Shown here one piece after another: positions 25,767 to 34,037 of a stretch of DNA of 64,000 nt. The notes beneath the pieces were generated by a model. The model was not told where the DNA came from. It made no database searches and saw nothing but the letters and a program-made list of their open reading frames with translations. The stretch is from Dyadobacter sp. CY345 (GTDB lineage: Bacteria > Bacteroidota > Bacteroidia > Cytophagales > Spirosomataceae), in assembly GCF_021502725.1 (NCBI RefSeq), contig NZ_JAKFFS010000005.1, forward strand, positions 62,001 to 126,000, given 5' to 3'. Both the position numbers and the translations under genes were made by a program. The first letter of the stretch is position 1. Each line of letters begins with the position of its first letter.

Positions 25767-26381
25767 TCAGTAGAGAAGGATTGAAAGAAGTACCCAGAAG
25801 AATTCAGCAGGCATCCAAATTTCTTTTATTTCTTTAATGGTACGGTAGAGAAGGTTGGAAACGCTCTGGCGGCCAAGATTCATGACATGAGAAATATCTT
25901 CGTTTTCAAGATTTTGGTAGAAACGGAGATAGATAATTTCCTGCTGGCGTTTGGAAAGACGGGCAATAATTGAGTTCAGTCTCTTGATCTGATGTTTTAG
26001 GTGTTCGTTTTCAATAATACGCGACTCGATCGAAAGATCGGACCCATCGGCATCGAACAATAATTCTTTTGGTTCTTTAAATCGTTTCAAGCGAACGCTT
26101 TCTTTGATAAGCTTATGACGTAAAGCTTTGAGGAGGTAGGATTTTACAAAAGCTGTCTCCGACAGAAATGTTCTTCGTTCCCATAATTCCAGGTATAATT
26201 CCTGGATACAATCCCGGATAAATTCTGAATCGGATGAGAATTTGGTGGCGTAATTGTACAGTGTACGATAGTGCATCTGCGATAACTCTCCGAAAGCTAC
26301 GGCGTCGCCTGACTTGAATTTAAGCCATAAACTGACATTGATGTCGGTCGAATTAGGGGATATATCTACTGCATTATTCAA
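25767..26381 (-). CDS. ECF RNA polymerase sigma factor (FecI-like)
   Basis: The 204-residue ECF sigma factor has a region 2 (AFGELSQMHYRTLYNYATKFSSD...DCIQELYLELWERR) and a region 4 (LSKRQQEIIYLRFYQNLENEDISHVMNLGRQSVSNLLYRTIKEIKEIW), with a short hydrophobic tail. It is the first gene of the leftward block and is followed 180 bp later by fecR. It is expected to direct transcription of the SusCD-enzyme genes when the STN domain signals that substrate is bound. A strong terminator (26517-26546) insulates it from the upstream gene. Confidence 0.94.
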   Translation of the reverse strand: MNNAVDISPNSTDINVSLWLKFKSGDAVAFGELSQMHYRTLYNYATKFSSDSEFIRDCIQELYLELWERRTFLSETAFVKSYLLKALRHKLIKESVRLKRFKEPKELLFDADGSDLSIESRIIENEHLKHQIKRLNSIIARLSKRQQEIIYLRFYQNLENEDISHVMNLGRQSVSNLLYRTIKEIKEIWMPAEFFWVLLSILLY

Positions 26382-26516
26382 TTCAAAAAGATAGATATTG
26401 TTTAAATAAATCAGTAAATTATCATATTAAAGACGAGCTGTTCCTTTATCTCCTGTGTATTTTGATTATTTTAAAGAAGATTTGGAATAGTATTTCGGAA
26501 GCAATTAAACATAAGT

Positions 26517-26546
26517 AAAACAGCCCGCAGAAATGCGGGCTGTTTT
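26517..26546. terminator. Terminator downstream of the propeller/azurin gene
   Basis: A perfect 13-bp inverted repeat (AAAACAGCCCGCA and its complement) with a GAAA tetraloop lies just past the stop of the leftward gene at 26551 and ends in T residues on either strand. It separates that gene from the ECF sigma gene. Confidence 0.88.
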
Positions 26547-26550
26547 TGAA

Positions 26551-28545
26551 TTACTTTACAACTTTTAATTTTCCCTGCATTAAGGTGTAATGTCCTGGGA
26601 ATGTGCAAAGATATTGGTAGGTACCTGGTGTTTTTGGAGCGACAAAATAAATCGATTCTGATTTTTCTGGCTCAACGATGTTGGTATGAAAAAGTACTGC
26701 ATCGGATTTTGGAACGTAGTTCATTTCGGTCCCTTTCAAACCAAGATTCAGACCCGCTTCACCGACTGCATTGGCAGTGCCAGGCTTGGTAATCACAAGG
26801 TTATGAAGCATATCGTCATTGTTGTTCAGGTTTATTCTGATACGACTTCCGGCTTTTACCTGAATTTCGGTGACGTCAAATTTCAAGCCCGGAACGGTTC
26901 CGATGTTGATCACCTGATCTGGTCCGTTCGTCCAGGAAGCTGGCATTTCCGTTACACGTTTTGCTGAATTGGTTTCCGCAGTTTTAGTACCCGAAGCCGC
27001 CGCTGTGTGCGTGCTGTGGTCCATCGCCGGTTTAGTGCTGGCTGTATATTGTGAGGCAGTCAAAGCTGCGCCACCCGCAATTTCATTTAAAGTATAATAT
27101 CCAAAATTATGAAGCAACGACAAACCATCTTTCGATTGAACGCCTTCGGCTTTTACTTCGTGGATATATCCTTTTCGCAGCGAAGCCGGGTCAAGAACAA
27201 TTCTTGCACGTAGTCCGTCTTCCGAAACTGATATTCCTTTGATCGCCAGTTCGTTGGCATTGATAATTGGGCTTCCGTAAATGTGGTGATATTTATAAGT
27301 GAAACTGTTTACTTTATAAGAATCAGATTTTGAAGCCGTTGCTTTGTCAACAGGCGACGTGAATGTTACTTCAAAACCGTCCGGCATCGAGTGAATGCTT
27401 TTCATTTCAAAAGGCATTTGACCTGTCCAGACTAAGCGCTGAATACCGAAATCTTCTTTTCCGGTTGCAGACCATCCGCGGCTGGTTTGTCCAACGAACA
27501 TCGATCCGTCAAGTCCCCAGACCATACGAATAATTCCGGATTCGAAACCCTCACGGAAAGGAAAACATGCGCCCTGATATACGCCGTTGACCTTTTCCAT
27601 GTCCACACGCATAATTTTACTATGTCCCTGGTCACCTACAAATAGCTGTCCCTGGAAAGGTCCAAAAGCACCGGCTGTGGTATCTTCCTTAAAATCAGAA
27701 GTTGAAATACCCATCAAAGTATGAGGGAACCAAACTGCCGGCGGCTTGATACCCGGCACTTTTTTCGCCACATCGTAGAGTGGTTCTCCTGTGTCAGGGA
27801 TATCTTCCGGTTTCAATTTTACGGGCGATCCTGGCTCACTGCTCCAACGAAGACCTGCAACGTTTCCTGCAAAGTCACCTTTTTCCAGATGCGTCATACG
27901 ACCTGAACCAACCCAGTCACCCTGGTTTTCAGTATAAAAAATATCACCTTTATAAGATCCGAATCCGGCAGGGGAGCGGAGGCCTGTCGCATAAGGCGTT
28001 AGTGATCCGTCTTCACCCAATTTCAACATCCAGCCTCTCCATTTTGACTGGCTCGCTCCGCGTCCAACCCAGTCAAGGTTGAGCGTAACGAGCATCTCGC
28101 CGTTTGGCATCGGAATCGGGCCGTAAGAATATTGGTGATAATTTCCTGACAATGGCCAGCGGGCGAATGAATCATAAACATCCGCAACGCCGTCGTTATC
28201 GGTATCAACAAGTCGGGTGACTTCACCACGCTGCGACAGTAAAATATCTTTTCCTCTGTAAAACAATCCTAGTGGTTCATGAAGACCGGAAGCAAAACGG
28301 TGGAATGTAGGCTGACCGTCGCCTTTCATGTAAGGATTTCCAATCATCCAAACTTCTCCGCGACGTGTAGACGTTGCCAGGCGGCCATCAGGTAAAACGG
28401 CCATTCCGCCAACTTCCATCTGGATTGTTTTTGGAATCGGCATCGTGATGATGCGATAGTAGTCATCTTCTGTTTTTGCCTTGTTTTGTGCTTGTGCAGC
28501 CAGACAGCCAAGAGAAAGCAAACTGGTTATTACTATATTTTTCAT
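26551..28545 (-). CDS. Secreted beta-propeller (glucose/sorbosone dehydrogenase-like) fused to an azurin-like cupredoxin
   Basis: The 664-residue protein has a signal peptide (cleavage near AAQAQ), then a large propeller domain (about 30-370) resembling PQQ-type sugar/L-sorbosone dehydrogenases and the membrane-bound PVC-type dehydrogenase group (LPDGRLATSTRRGEVW, DTDNDGVADVYDSF, PHTLMGIST, FVGDQGHSKIMRV). A linker domain (about 375-520) follows, then a C-terminal cupredoxin (about 545-664) with a complete type-1 copper site: His581, Cys647, His652, Met656 with azurin spacing. The propeller may oxidise a substrate and pass electrons to the attached copper, but I cannot confirm PQQ ligands. 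It lies 42 bp after the DUF1080-like gene, probably in one operon. Confidence 0.85.
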   Translation of the reverse strand: MKNIVITSLLSLGCLAAQAQNKAKTEDDYYRIITMPIPKTIQMEVGGMAVLPDGRLATSTRRGEVWMIGNPYMKGDGQPTFHRFASGLHEPLGLFYRGKDILLSQRGEVTRLVDTDNDGVADVYDSFARWPLSGNYHQYSYGPIPMPNGEMLVTLNLDWVGRGASQSKWRGWMLKLGEDGSLTPYATGLRSPAGFGSYKGDIFYTENQGDWVGSGRMTHLEKGDFAGNVAGLRWSSEPGSPVKLKPEDIPDTGEPLYDVAKKVPGIKPPAVWFPHTLMGISTSDFKEDTTAGAFGPFQGQLFVGDQGHSKIMRVDMEKVNGVYQGACFPFREGFESGIIRMVWGLDGSMFVGQTSRGWSATGKEDFGIQRLVWTGQMPFEMKSIHSMPDGFEVTFTSPVDKATASKSDSYKVNSFTYKYHHIYGSPIINANELAIKGISVSEDGLRARIVLDPASLRKGYIHEVKAEGVQSKDGLSLLHNFGYYTLNEIAGGAALTASQYTASTKPAMDHSTHTAAASGTKTAETNSAKRVTEMPASWTNGPDQVINIGTVPGLKFDVTEIQVKAGSRIRINLNNNDDMLHNLVITKPGTANAVGEAGLNLGLKGTEMNYVPKSDAVLFHTNIVEPEKSESIYFVAPKTPGTYQYLCTFPGHYTLMQGKLKVVK

Positions 28546-28587
28546 TTACTTAGAATATAAATTTTTTAGACAAAAGATTAAAACCGT

Positions 28588-30312
28588 TTACCAGAACATG
28601 GAATAACTCGCCGTACCAGAAACAGGCAGCAGTAATTCCTGATTATCTCCGGAAGTTCTAAGTACAACTTTTGCTTTTTTGTCAATTTGAATATAATAAC
28701 GATCGTCCACCTGATACAGTCCTTTTTCTATCATCTGGATATTCTTACCGGAAGCAAGAAGCGAATATAAAGATCCTGACGGACTACCTTTCACCTCAAT
28801 GGTGCGGTTGATCGCATCCGTTGACGCTGTGATATGATCACTAACGGTTGCAGATGCGACCGCATAACGAATCGATGGGAAACCTTGTGGATCAAGTGAA
28901 TAACCCTGATAATTTACGTTTGCAGAATCTGGCCAAGAGGACTTTTCATTTTCCAAAATTGCAATACTACTCTTTCCTGAAACAGGCACTTTAAGACCAG
29001 CCGGTTCAAGCAGCTGAGGTTCACCGCGTTCATACCACATCTCGGTTACGTTGGCAAACTGACCTCTCCAGGCCTGAACCAAAGCACCACGACTTAAATC
29101 CATTGTATAATTCCAGCCTGTCGGACTTCCCACAGAAAGACAATGTGTGCGTTTGTATTTCTCTCCCGGTAAAAGAATAAAAGAACGAACCATTTCAGGA
29201 CGTAACTCAGGCGTCACGCCGATATATGGCTTTGGCTCTGGTTCTGGTAGCGAAGAAAGGATATGAAGATCATATTGGCGAATACCCGGTTTTTGAACCC
29301 GAAGCCCCAAAGCCGGCTGGCGCCATGGGAAACGAGAATAATGGATTTTAAACCGATGCGTACCTTTTGTAAGATTTGCAGCACCCGAGTGCGATTCCTG
29401 CGAGGTACTCTCACCGCCCTCAAATATCGTTTTTCCGTCAATATCCAGTGTGAAAATTGGACCTGAATAAATTGTTGTGAAAACATAGTCGCCATCCTCT
29501 TCGGCCACCATTTCTCCTTCATATACCAAATGGAATTCGCGCATACCATTCGTAACTTCCTGCGTCAAACTCGTTGTTTTACCTTCTTTATCCAGTTTTG
29601 AATATTCTTTCGAATCCCATTTGTCTGAGTATAGTTTATAGTTCAGGTTGGCTAATGTCAGAGGTTTGCGATCATTCAGAAGTTGGTATCCGATGTTTCG
29701 GAATGCAATGGTACCTTTTGTTACTTCAAGTCCGATCGACTGCGCGTCGGTTACAGATTTGGAAAGCGGCAGGTATACACTTTCAAGAATGATAACATCA
29801 TTTAATTTTAATGAATTTAAACGGGCAGAATTCTTTACCGTTGATACAGAAGCATCATACGCCAGCTCTATACTTTGCCAAAGTCCCGGAGCTTTTGCCG
29901 CATTTTGAGTTGGAAATTGTCCGATGAATCCAGATGTCAATGCGCTCGGTTCTTTTTGCTTGTGATCAGCCAGTCGAATCCGCTGACCTCCCGGAAGAAT
30001 AATATTGCCTTCCGATCCTGGCGAAAGCATAAATTCCGCGTACATGCGAAGATCCTGTGCTTTTATCTTGGTATTGATTGCCGTCCCAGCAGTACCAATC
30101 AATACACCCTCGCCATTTTGAGTTTTTGCAGATTCATTTTTTGCCGGATGGATGGATACGCCACCTTTTACAGCCCAGTTCGAACCACTATTTTCGAAGG
30201 AAGAAAGGTCTTTCAGAGGTACCAGGGAATAATTTCCTTTTCCCGTCTGGGCAGATACCGCGAGCGGAAAAGCCAGGAGAAGGAGACTGAATTTTTGTAT
30301 GATTGAACGCAT
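28588..30312 (-). CDS. Secreted DUF1080-like (3-keto-disaccharide hydrolase fold) and PA14-like protein
   Basis: The 574-residue protein has a signal peptide (cleavage after AVSA). The N-terminal half (about 25-210) has the jelly-roll pattern of the DUF1080/3-keto-disaccharide hydrolase family (LRMYAEFMLSPGSEGNIILPGGQRIRL, GLWQSIELAYD, IAFRNIGYQLL). The next region (about 220-345) resembles PA14-type beta domains (GDYVFTTIYSGPIFTLDIDGKTIFEGG, LTKGTHRFKIHYSR). The last 200 residues are not recognised. DUF1080 domains occur beside enzymes that oxidise sugars in the periplasm, which agrees with the redox fusion encoded next. Carbohydrate binding or hydrolysis is likely; the catalytic residues are not clear to me. 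Confidence 0.75.
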   Translation of the reverse strand: MRSIIQKFSLLLLAFPLAVSAQTGKGNYSLVPLKDLSSFENSGSNWAVKGGVSIHPAKNESAKTQNGEGVLIGTAGTAINTKIKAQDLRMYAEFMLSPGSEGNIILPGGQRIRLADHKQKEPSALTSGFIGQFPTQNAAKAPGLWQSIELAYDASVSTVKNSARLNSLKLNDVIILESVYLPLSKSVTDAQSIGLEVTKGTIAFRNIGYQLLNDRKPLTLANLNYKLYSDKWDSKEYSKLDKEGKTTSLTQEVTNGMREFHLVYEGEMVAEEDGDYVFTTIYSGPIFTLDIDGKTIFEGGESTSQESHSGAANLTKGTHRFKIHYSRFPWRQPALGLRVQKPGIRQYDLHILSSLPEPEPKPYIGVTPELRPEMVRSFILLPGEKYKRTHCLSVGSPTGWNYTMDLSRGALVQAWRGQFANVTEMWYERGEPQLLEPAGLKVPVSGKSSIAILENEKSSWPDSANVNYQGYSLDPQGFPSIRYAVASATVSDHITASTDAINRTIEVKGSPSGSLYSLLASGKNIQMIEKGLYQVDDRYYIQIDKKAKVVLRTSGDNQELLLPVSGTASYSMFW

Positions 30313-30477
30313 TTTAAATATTAAGTGTAATGTTCACATTTAAAAAGCGAATTACGGAGTTTTTTACTATTATATTGTGATTTATTATTGATTTTTTTGA
30401 AGTCACAATTTCATGTTAGGACTTATATAATATGAGCGAAAGTTGAAAGTCGGACGTGTGTTGATTTAGATAGTAGC

Positions 30478-30891
30478 TTATTTGAAATAACAAGTGCAGT
30501 CGCACAATTTTAAGACTTCATCAGATTTCATTTCGTAATGCAAAGGTTCGGAGTCAACATCGTAGTTTAATTCTAATGTTTTACCATCTGGAGAAAGCTT
30601 TCCAGAAATAGTTATAGGTCTGTCAGTGACGTCTTCTTTTGAATATTGGGTGTATCGGTTATATTTTCCCTCTACTGTAAACGTTTGATTTCTTTTTAGA
30701 TCAAATTTGGGGATTGACACCCACTCACAGCATCTTCCTTCGTGTTTGTAACCAGATTCATTTTCCACAAAATTAGAACAACCATCAAACCAGAAGGTAG
30801 GTAGAGCGAGTTCCTGGACTGTATTGGAATCTGATTTGCAGGAGTTAGCGCACAGAATTACTGTGACAAGTAATATAACGAGATTTTTCAT
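30478..30891 (-). CDS. Small Cys-rich lipoprotein, copy A of a tandem pair
   Basis: The 137-residue lipoprotein has a signal sequence ending CANSCKSD (Cys18). The mature part contains a GC...G.CCE pattern near the front and a C-terminal CDCTCYFK cluster, giving several cysteines in an exported protein. It aligns over its full length with the 31017-31400 product (same lipobox context CKS, CCE, SGKLSPDGKTLEL versus TGKISEDRKSLDL, and a C-rich end), so the two are duplicates. No known family is recognised. The Cys-rich end could bind metal or form disulphides. Confidence 0.7.
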   Translation of the reverse strand: MKNLVILLVTVILCANSCKSDSNTVQELALPTFWFDGCSNFVENESGYKHEGRCCEWVSIPKFDLKRNQTFTVEGKYNRYTQYSKEDVTDRPITISGKLSPDGKTLELNYDVDSEPLHYEMKSDEVLKLCDCTCYFK

Positions 30892-31016
30892 GTAGAGAGA
30901 CGTTGAGTATTTGTCTCAAAATTACGCAATTACTGGTTAGGTTTAAGACGGTTAAGGAAATTAATTCTTGTAATTCTTATGTTCGGTTACATTCAAGTTT
31001 GCATAAGTATTCCAAC

Positions 31017-31400
31017 TTAATCACAACCACATAGACATGAGGCCGTCGGACCTCCTGATTTTAGCGCAAATGTTTTTGAAACACCTTGTCCCTCGAAACT
31101 CAAATCCAGTGATTTCCTGTCTTCTGAGATTTTGCCGGTGACGTTGACATCTGATTGTTGGAAACCTGCTCCTGTGTAAGTGAAATATTTTGCCGGAGTT
31201 ACAAAGGAATTGTCCTTTTTTATCTTAATTTTTGAAACTGTGACATATTCGCAGCAGATGCCGGACAGGAGAAAACCTTTACTATCAGGCTTAAAAGAAA
31301 CACATCCTTCCGACCATATCTCTGTTGGCGCAATTTCTTTCTCTGACTTACAGCTATCCAACATGATAAGTAACAGAAAAAGGACGAATGTTAATTTCAT
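31017..31400 (-). CDS. Small Cys-rich lipoprotein, copy B of a tandem pair
   Basis: The lipoprotein has 127 residues from the ATG at 31400 (MKLTFVLFLLLIMLDSCKSEK); the in-frame ATG at 31430 would add ten residues ahead of the signal sequence. The mature part shares the WSEGC, GICCEY and terminal CLCGCD pattern with the neighbour at 30478-30891. The genes are 125 bp apart, on the same strand. Sequence identity is low enough that the duplication is old. Function unknown; extracytoplasmic. Confidence 0.68.
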   Translation of the reverse strand: MKLTFVLFLLLIMLDSCKSEKEIAPTEIWSEGCVSFKPDSKGFLLSGICCEYVTVSKIKIKKDNSFVTPAKYFTYTGAGFQQSDVNVTGKISEDRKSLDLSFEGQGVSKTFALKSGGPTASCLCGCD

Positions 31401-31498
31401 GGCGTAAAAGGTTAGGATTTCGTTATTCAACTAAAAACAGGACAAAAATTCGTATGAATTGGTTGGAAATAGGCAATGACTCAAAACCTGAAAATAAA

Positions 31499-31506
31499 TA
31501 CCTTTG
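31499..31506 (+). promoter_or_regulatory. Putative -7 promoter element for the LysR gene
   Basis: TACCTTTG matches the Bacteroidota -7 consensus TAnnTTTG and lies 22 bp upstream of the LysR ATG. No convincing TTG -33 element is seen, so the support is partial. Confidence 0.45.
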
Positions 31507-31528
31507 GAAAAGTCTCATTCGATAATCC

Positions 31529-32437
31529 ATGATCTCTTTCCGACACGAAGTATTTTTTGAAGTGGCTAATCACCTGAGTTTTACCCGGGCAAGTCAGGTT
31601 TTAAATCTGAGTCAACCTGCGATCAGCAGGCATATAAAGGCTCTTGAAGAACGTTATCGGACGAGTTTGTTTGAAAGGGTTGGAAATAGTATCAAATTAA
31701 CGGTTTCCGGAAATTTATTGCTGGATCATCTGCGGCAGGCAAAAGAAGTCCAGATCAGGCTGGATTATGCATTAAGCACGCAACTTGACGAATACAACGC
31801 AAAAGGAGAATTGCGACTCGGTGCCAGTACCACTGTGGCGCTTTACATCATACCTGAAATTTTATCCGCTTTCAGACAGCGCCATCCAAATGTTAGAATA
31901 ACATTATTAAACCGAAATTCAGAAAATGTCTTGAAGGCGTTGGGAAATAATGAAATTGACCTTGGAATTATCGAAGGTCAGACAAAAACGACCGCGGTCA
32001 GTTACCGTTATTTTCTATCTGATGAAGTTGTCGCCGTTTGTTCTCCAAAAAGTGAGTTATGGTCACGGAACTCAATCTCACTCGCAGAACTGAAAAATTA
32101 TCCAGTCGCTTTTAGGGAACGTGGCTCCGGCACTTTGGATTCTGTAAAGGCTGCACTGGAAGATGTGCAGATGAAGCTGTCGGATCTTCGCAATAATATT
32201 TCCCTGGGCGGAACCGAGGCTTTGAAAAACTTTCTGTTGGTAGATAATTGCCTCGGATTTCTGCCCTTACGCTCTGTTCAGAAGGAGCTGGCGGCCGGAA
32301 CATTAAAACAGATTTTTATTGATGGTTTGAGTATCCGTCGCCAATTCTTTTTTATTCAGCGCCATGGGTCCGAAAGCGATCCTTTTGCTCAGGCATTTGT
32401 TCGTTTCGCACTGCAAGGTCATAACGAAATGTTATAG
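31529..32437 (+). CDS. LysR-family transcriptional regulator
   Basis: The 302-residue LysR-type regulator has an N-terminal winged helix (ANHLSFTRASQVLNLSQPAISRHIKALEERYRTSLFERVG) and a two-lobed substrate-binding domain starting LRLGASTTVALYIIPEIL, as in the CysB/CysL-like type. It lies 71 bp upstream of the threonine synthase gene on the same strand and could regulate it. The spacing contains a good promoter for the second gene, so the two are not strictly one transcript. The effector is unknown. Confidence 0.92.
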   Translation: MISFRHEVFFEVANHLSFTRASQVLNLSQPAISRHIKALEERYRTSLFERVGNSIKLTVSGNLLLDHLRQAKEVQIRLDYALSTQLDEYNAKGELRLGASTTVALYIIPEILSAFRQRHPNVRITLLNRNSENVLKALGNNEIDLGIIEGQTKTTAVSYRYFLSDEVVAVCSPKSELWSRNSISLAELKNYPVAFRERGSGTLDSVKAALEDVQMKLSDLRNNISLGGTEALKNFLLVDNCLGFLPLRSVQKELAAGTLKQIFIDGLSIRRQFFFIQRHGSESDPFAQAFVRFALQGHNEML

Positions 32438-32454
32438 CGTATACTAAAATAGCA

Positions 32455-32486
32455 TTGGTTTTGATATGATTGAACCTATACTTTTG
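32455..32486 (+). promoter_or_regulatory. Promoter upstream of threonine synthase
   Basis: TTG at 32455-32457 is followed after 21 bp by TACTTTTG (32479-32486), a full match to the Bacteroidota TTG/TAnnTTTG promoter, 22 bp upstream of the start codon. Confidence 0.6.
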
Positions 32487-32508
32487 ATCGAAAGTTACGC
32501 CGAAAATC

Positions 32509-33699
32509 ATGCATGCCACAACGACCCTTACCTCTCATATAACGCATCTTGAATGCGCAGTCAGCAAAGAAAAATTTGACCATAAACAAATTCAAACCTT
32601 CTGTGAAAATGAGAAGGACGGATGGAAAGCGCCGCTTTATGCTAAATATGATTTAAACGAAAAAGTTGATAAAAACGTCCTGAGAGATCGTGTGTCCTCT
32701 CTTTGGCGGTATTTTGAATTTCTTCCTGTTCTGGATCCGGCTAATGTAGTGACACTTGGCGAGGGAATGACACCACTGTTATCTCTTGAAAATCTTGCGA
32801 AAAGTACCGGAATAAATAAATTATTACTAAAAGACGAATCCCTAAACCCGACCGGCTCATTTAAAGCGCGTGGGCAGGCTGTGGCAGTTTCCAAAATGAA
32901 GGAGTTGGGTGTAACAAAATGTATTGTTCCAACTGCCGGAAATGCCGGAGGTGCTTTGGCCGCCTACTGCGCAAAGGCCAACATCGAAGTGACCGTCGTG
33001 ATGCCAAGGCATACGCCCGAGATATTTAAACAAGAGTGCAGATATTTCGGTGCGGAGTTAATTCTGGTAGACGGACTTATAAATGATTGCGGGAAATTAG
33101 TAGCTCAGATTAAAGCTGAAAAAGGCTATTTCGATGTTTCAACAATGAAAGAGCCGTATCGTCTGGAAGGAAAAAAGACGATGGGTTTTGAAATTGCGGA
33201 ACAAATGAACTGGACGTTACCGGATGTTATTTTTTATCCGACCGGTGGAGGCACAGGACTTATCGGTTTGTGGAAAGCGTTTCACGAAATGAAAGCGGCC
33301 GGGTGGATTGCGGGAAAATTTCCAAAACTTATTGCCGTGCAGACTGAAAACTGTCAGCCTATGGTATGGTCATTCGAAGGAAAACACAAAAATGCATCTT
33401 CTTATCAGGCCAAACCTTCCATGGCGAATGGGTTGGCTGTCCCGTCTCCCTTCGCTGAAAGACAGATACTGGAAGTACTTTCCGAGTCAAATGGTTTTGC
33501 AATTTCTGTGTCTGAGGACGAACTACTCGAAGGTGTTAAAACGCTGGCCAGGAGAGAGGGATTATTTGTTGCACCAGAAGGCGGAGCGTTGCTTCCGGCT
33601 ATGAAAAAGGCGCTTGAAAATAAATGGATTAGTCCAGACGATACAATTCTTTTATTGAATACGGGCAGTGCTTATAAGTATGCCGAAAATTTAATATAG
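32509..33699 (+). CDS. thrC: Threonine synthase
   Basis: The 396-residue PLP-dependent fold-type II enzyme has the cofactor lysine as Lys119 in LNPTGSFKARG. The phosphate-binding glycine loop is PTGGGTGLIG, and TAGNAGGALAAYCA lies between them. Threonine synthase turns O-phosphohomoserine into threonine. The N-terminal cap (HLECAVSKEKFDHKQIQTFCENE) resembles the Cys-containing leader of archaeal-type threonine synthases, with fewer cysteines. The family also contains threonine dehydratases and cysteate synthase; overall length and the N-terminal cap favour threonine synthase. No other thr genes lie nearby. Confidence 0.85.
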   Translation: MHATTTLTSHITHLECAVSKEKFDHKQIQTFCENEKDGWKAPLYAKYDLNEKVDKNVLRDRVSSLWRYFEFLPVLDPANVVTLGEGMTPLLSLENLAKSTGINKLLLKDESLNPTGSFKARGQAVAVSKMKELGVTKCIVPTAGNAGGALAAYCAKANIEVTVVMPRHTPEIFKQECRYFGAELILVDGLINDCGKLVAQIKAEKGYFDVSTMKEPYRLEGKKTMGFEIAEQMNWTLPDVIFYPTGGGTGLIGLWKAFHEMKAAGWIAGKFPKLIAVQTENCQPMVWSFEGKHKNASSYQAKPSMANGLAVPSPFAERQILEVLSESNGFAISVSEDELLEGVKTLARREGLFVAPEGGALLPAMKKALENKWISPDDTILLLNTGSAYKYAENLI

Positions 33700-34037
33700 T
33701 CGCTCTTCGTTCGTGATTTAAAATTTATTCGCTTACTTACTAGTCACGTATATACATGTGTGTAGCTTGATCCCGGAGTAACTGATATCTTGCTTTTAGA
33801 CAATTTAGTAAATAAATAGTATATCAAATTGTAAACAATGAGTAACTTTTCTATTTTTTCAAAATTTAATATATTGTATTTAATTTATTGTTATTCAGTT
33901 ACTTGTGCTCTATATTAGATTGCTTTGTTCCAAAGCTCTTGCCTTCATTAAGTTTACATATACTTAACATTACTTCAATATTGGGTTAATGTTGGGGTTT
34001 TACCTTTGGGCTTTTCAAATGTAAAACCAAAACATTT
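33700..34037. other. AT-rich intergenic region upstream of the second SusCD pair
   Basis: The 338-bp gap is AT-rich and has no supported ORF. Its right end carries the promoter at 33981-34008. The left half holds no clear terminator for thrC. Confidence 0.6.
33981..34008 (+). promoter_or_regulatory. Promoter upstream of the second SusC-like gene
   Basis: TTG (33981-33983), a 17-bp spacer and TACCTTTG (34001-34008) fit the Bacteroidota housekeeping promoter, placed 30 bp before the ATG. This suggests transcription by the primary sigma factor rather than an ECF factor. Confidence 0.6.

Noticed and set aside
32438..32508. LysR-type binding box before threonine synthase
   Set aside because: No clear T-N11-A dyad could be separated from the AT-rich promoter sequence.
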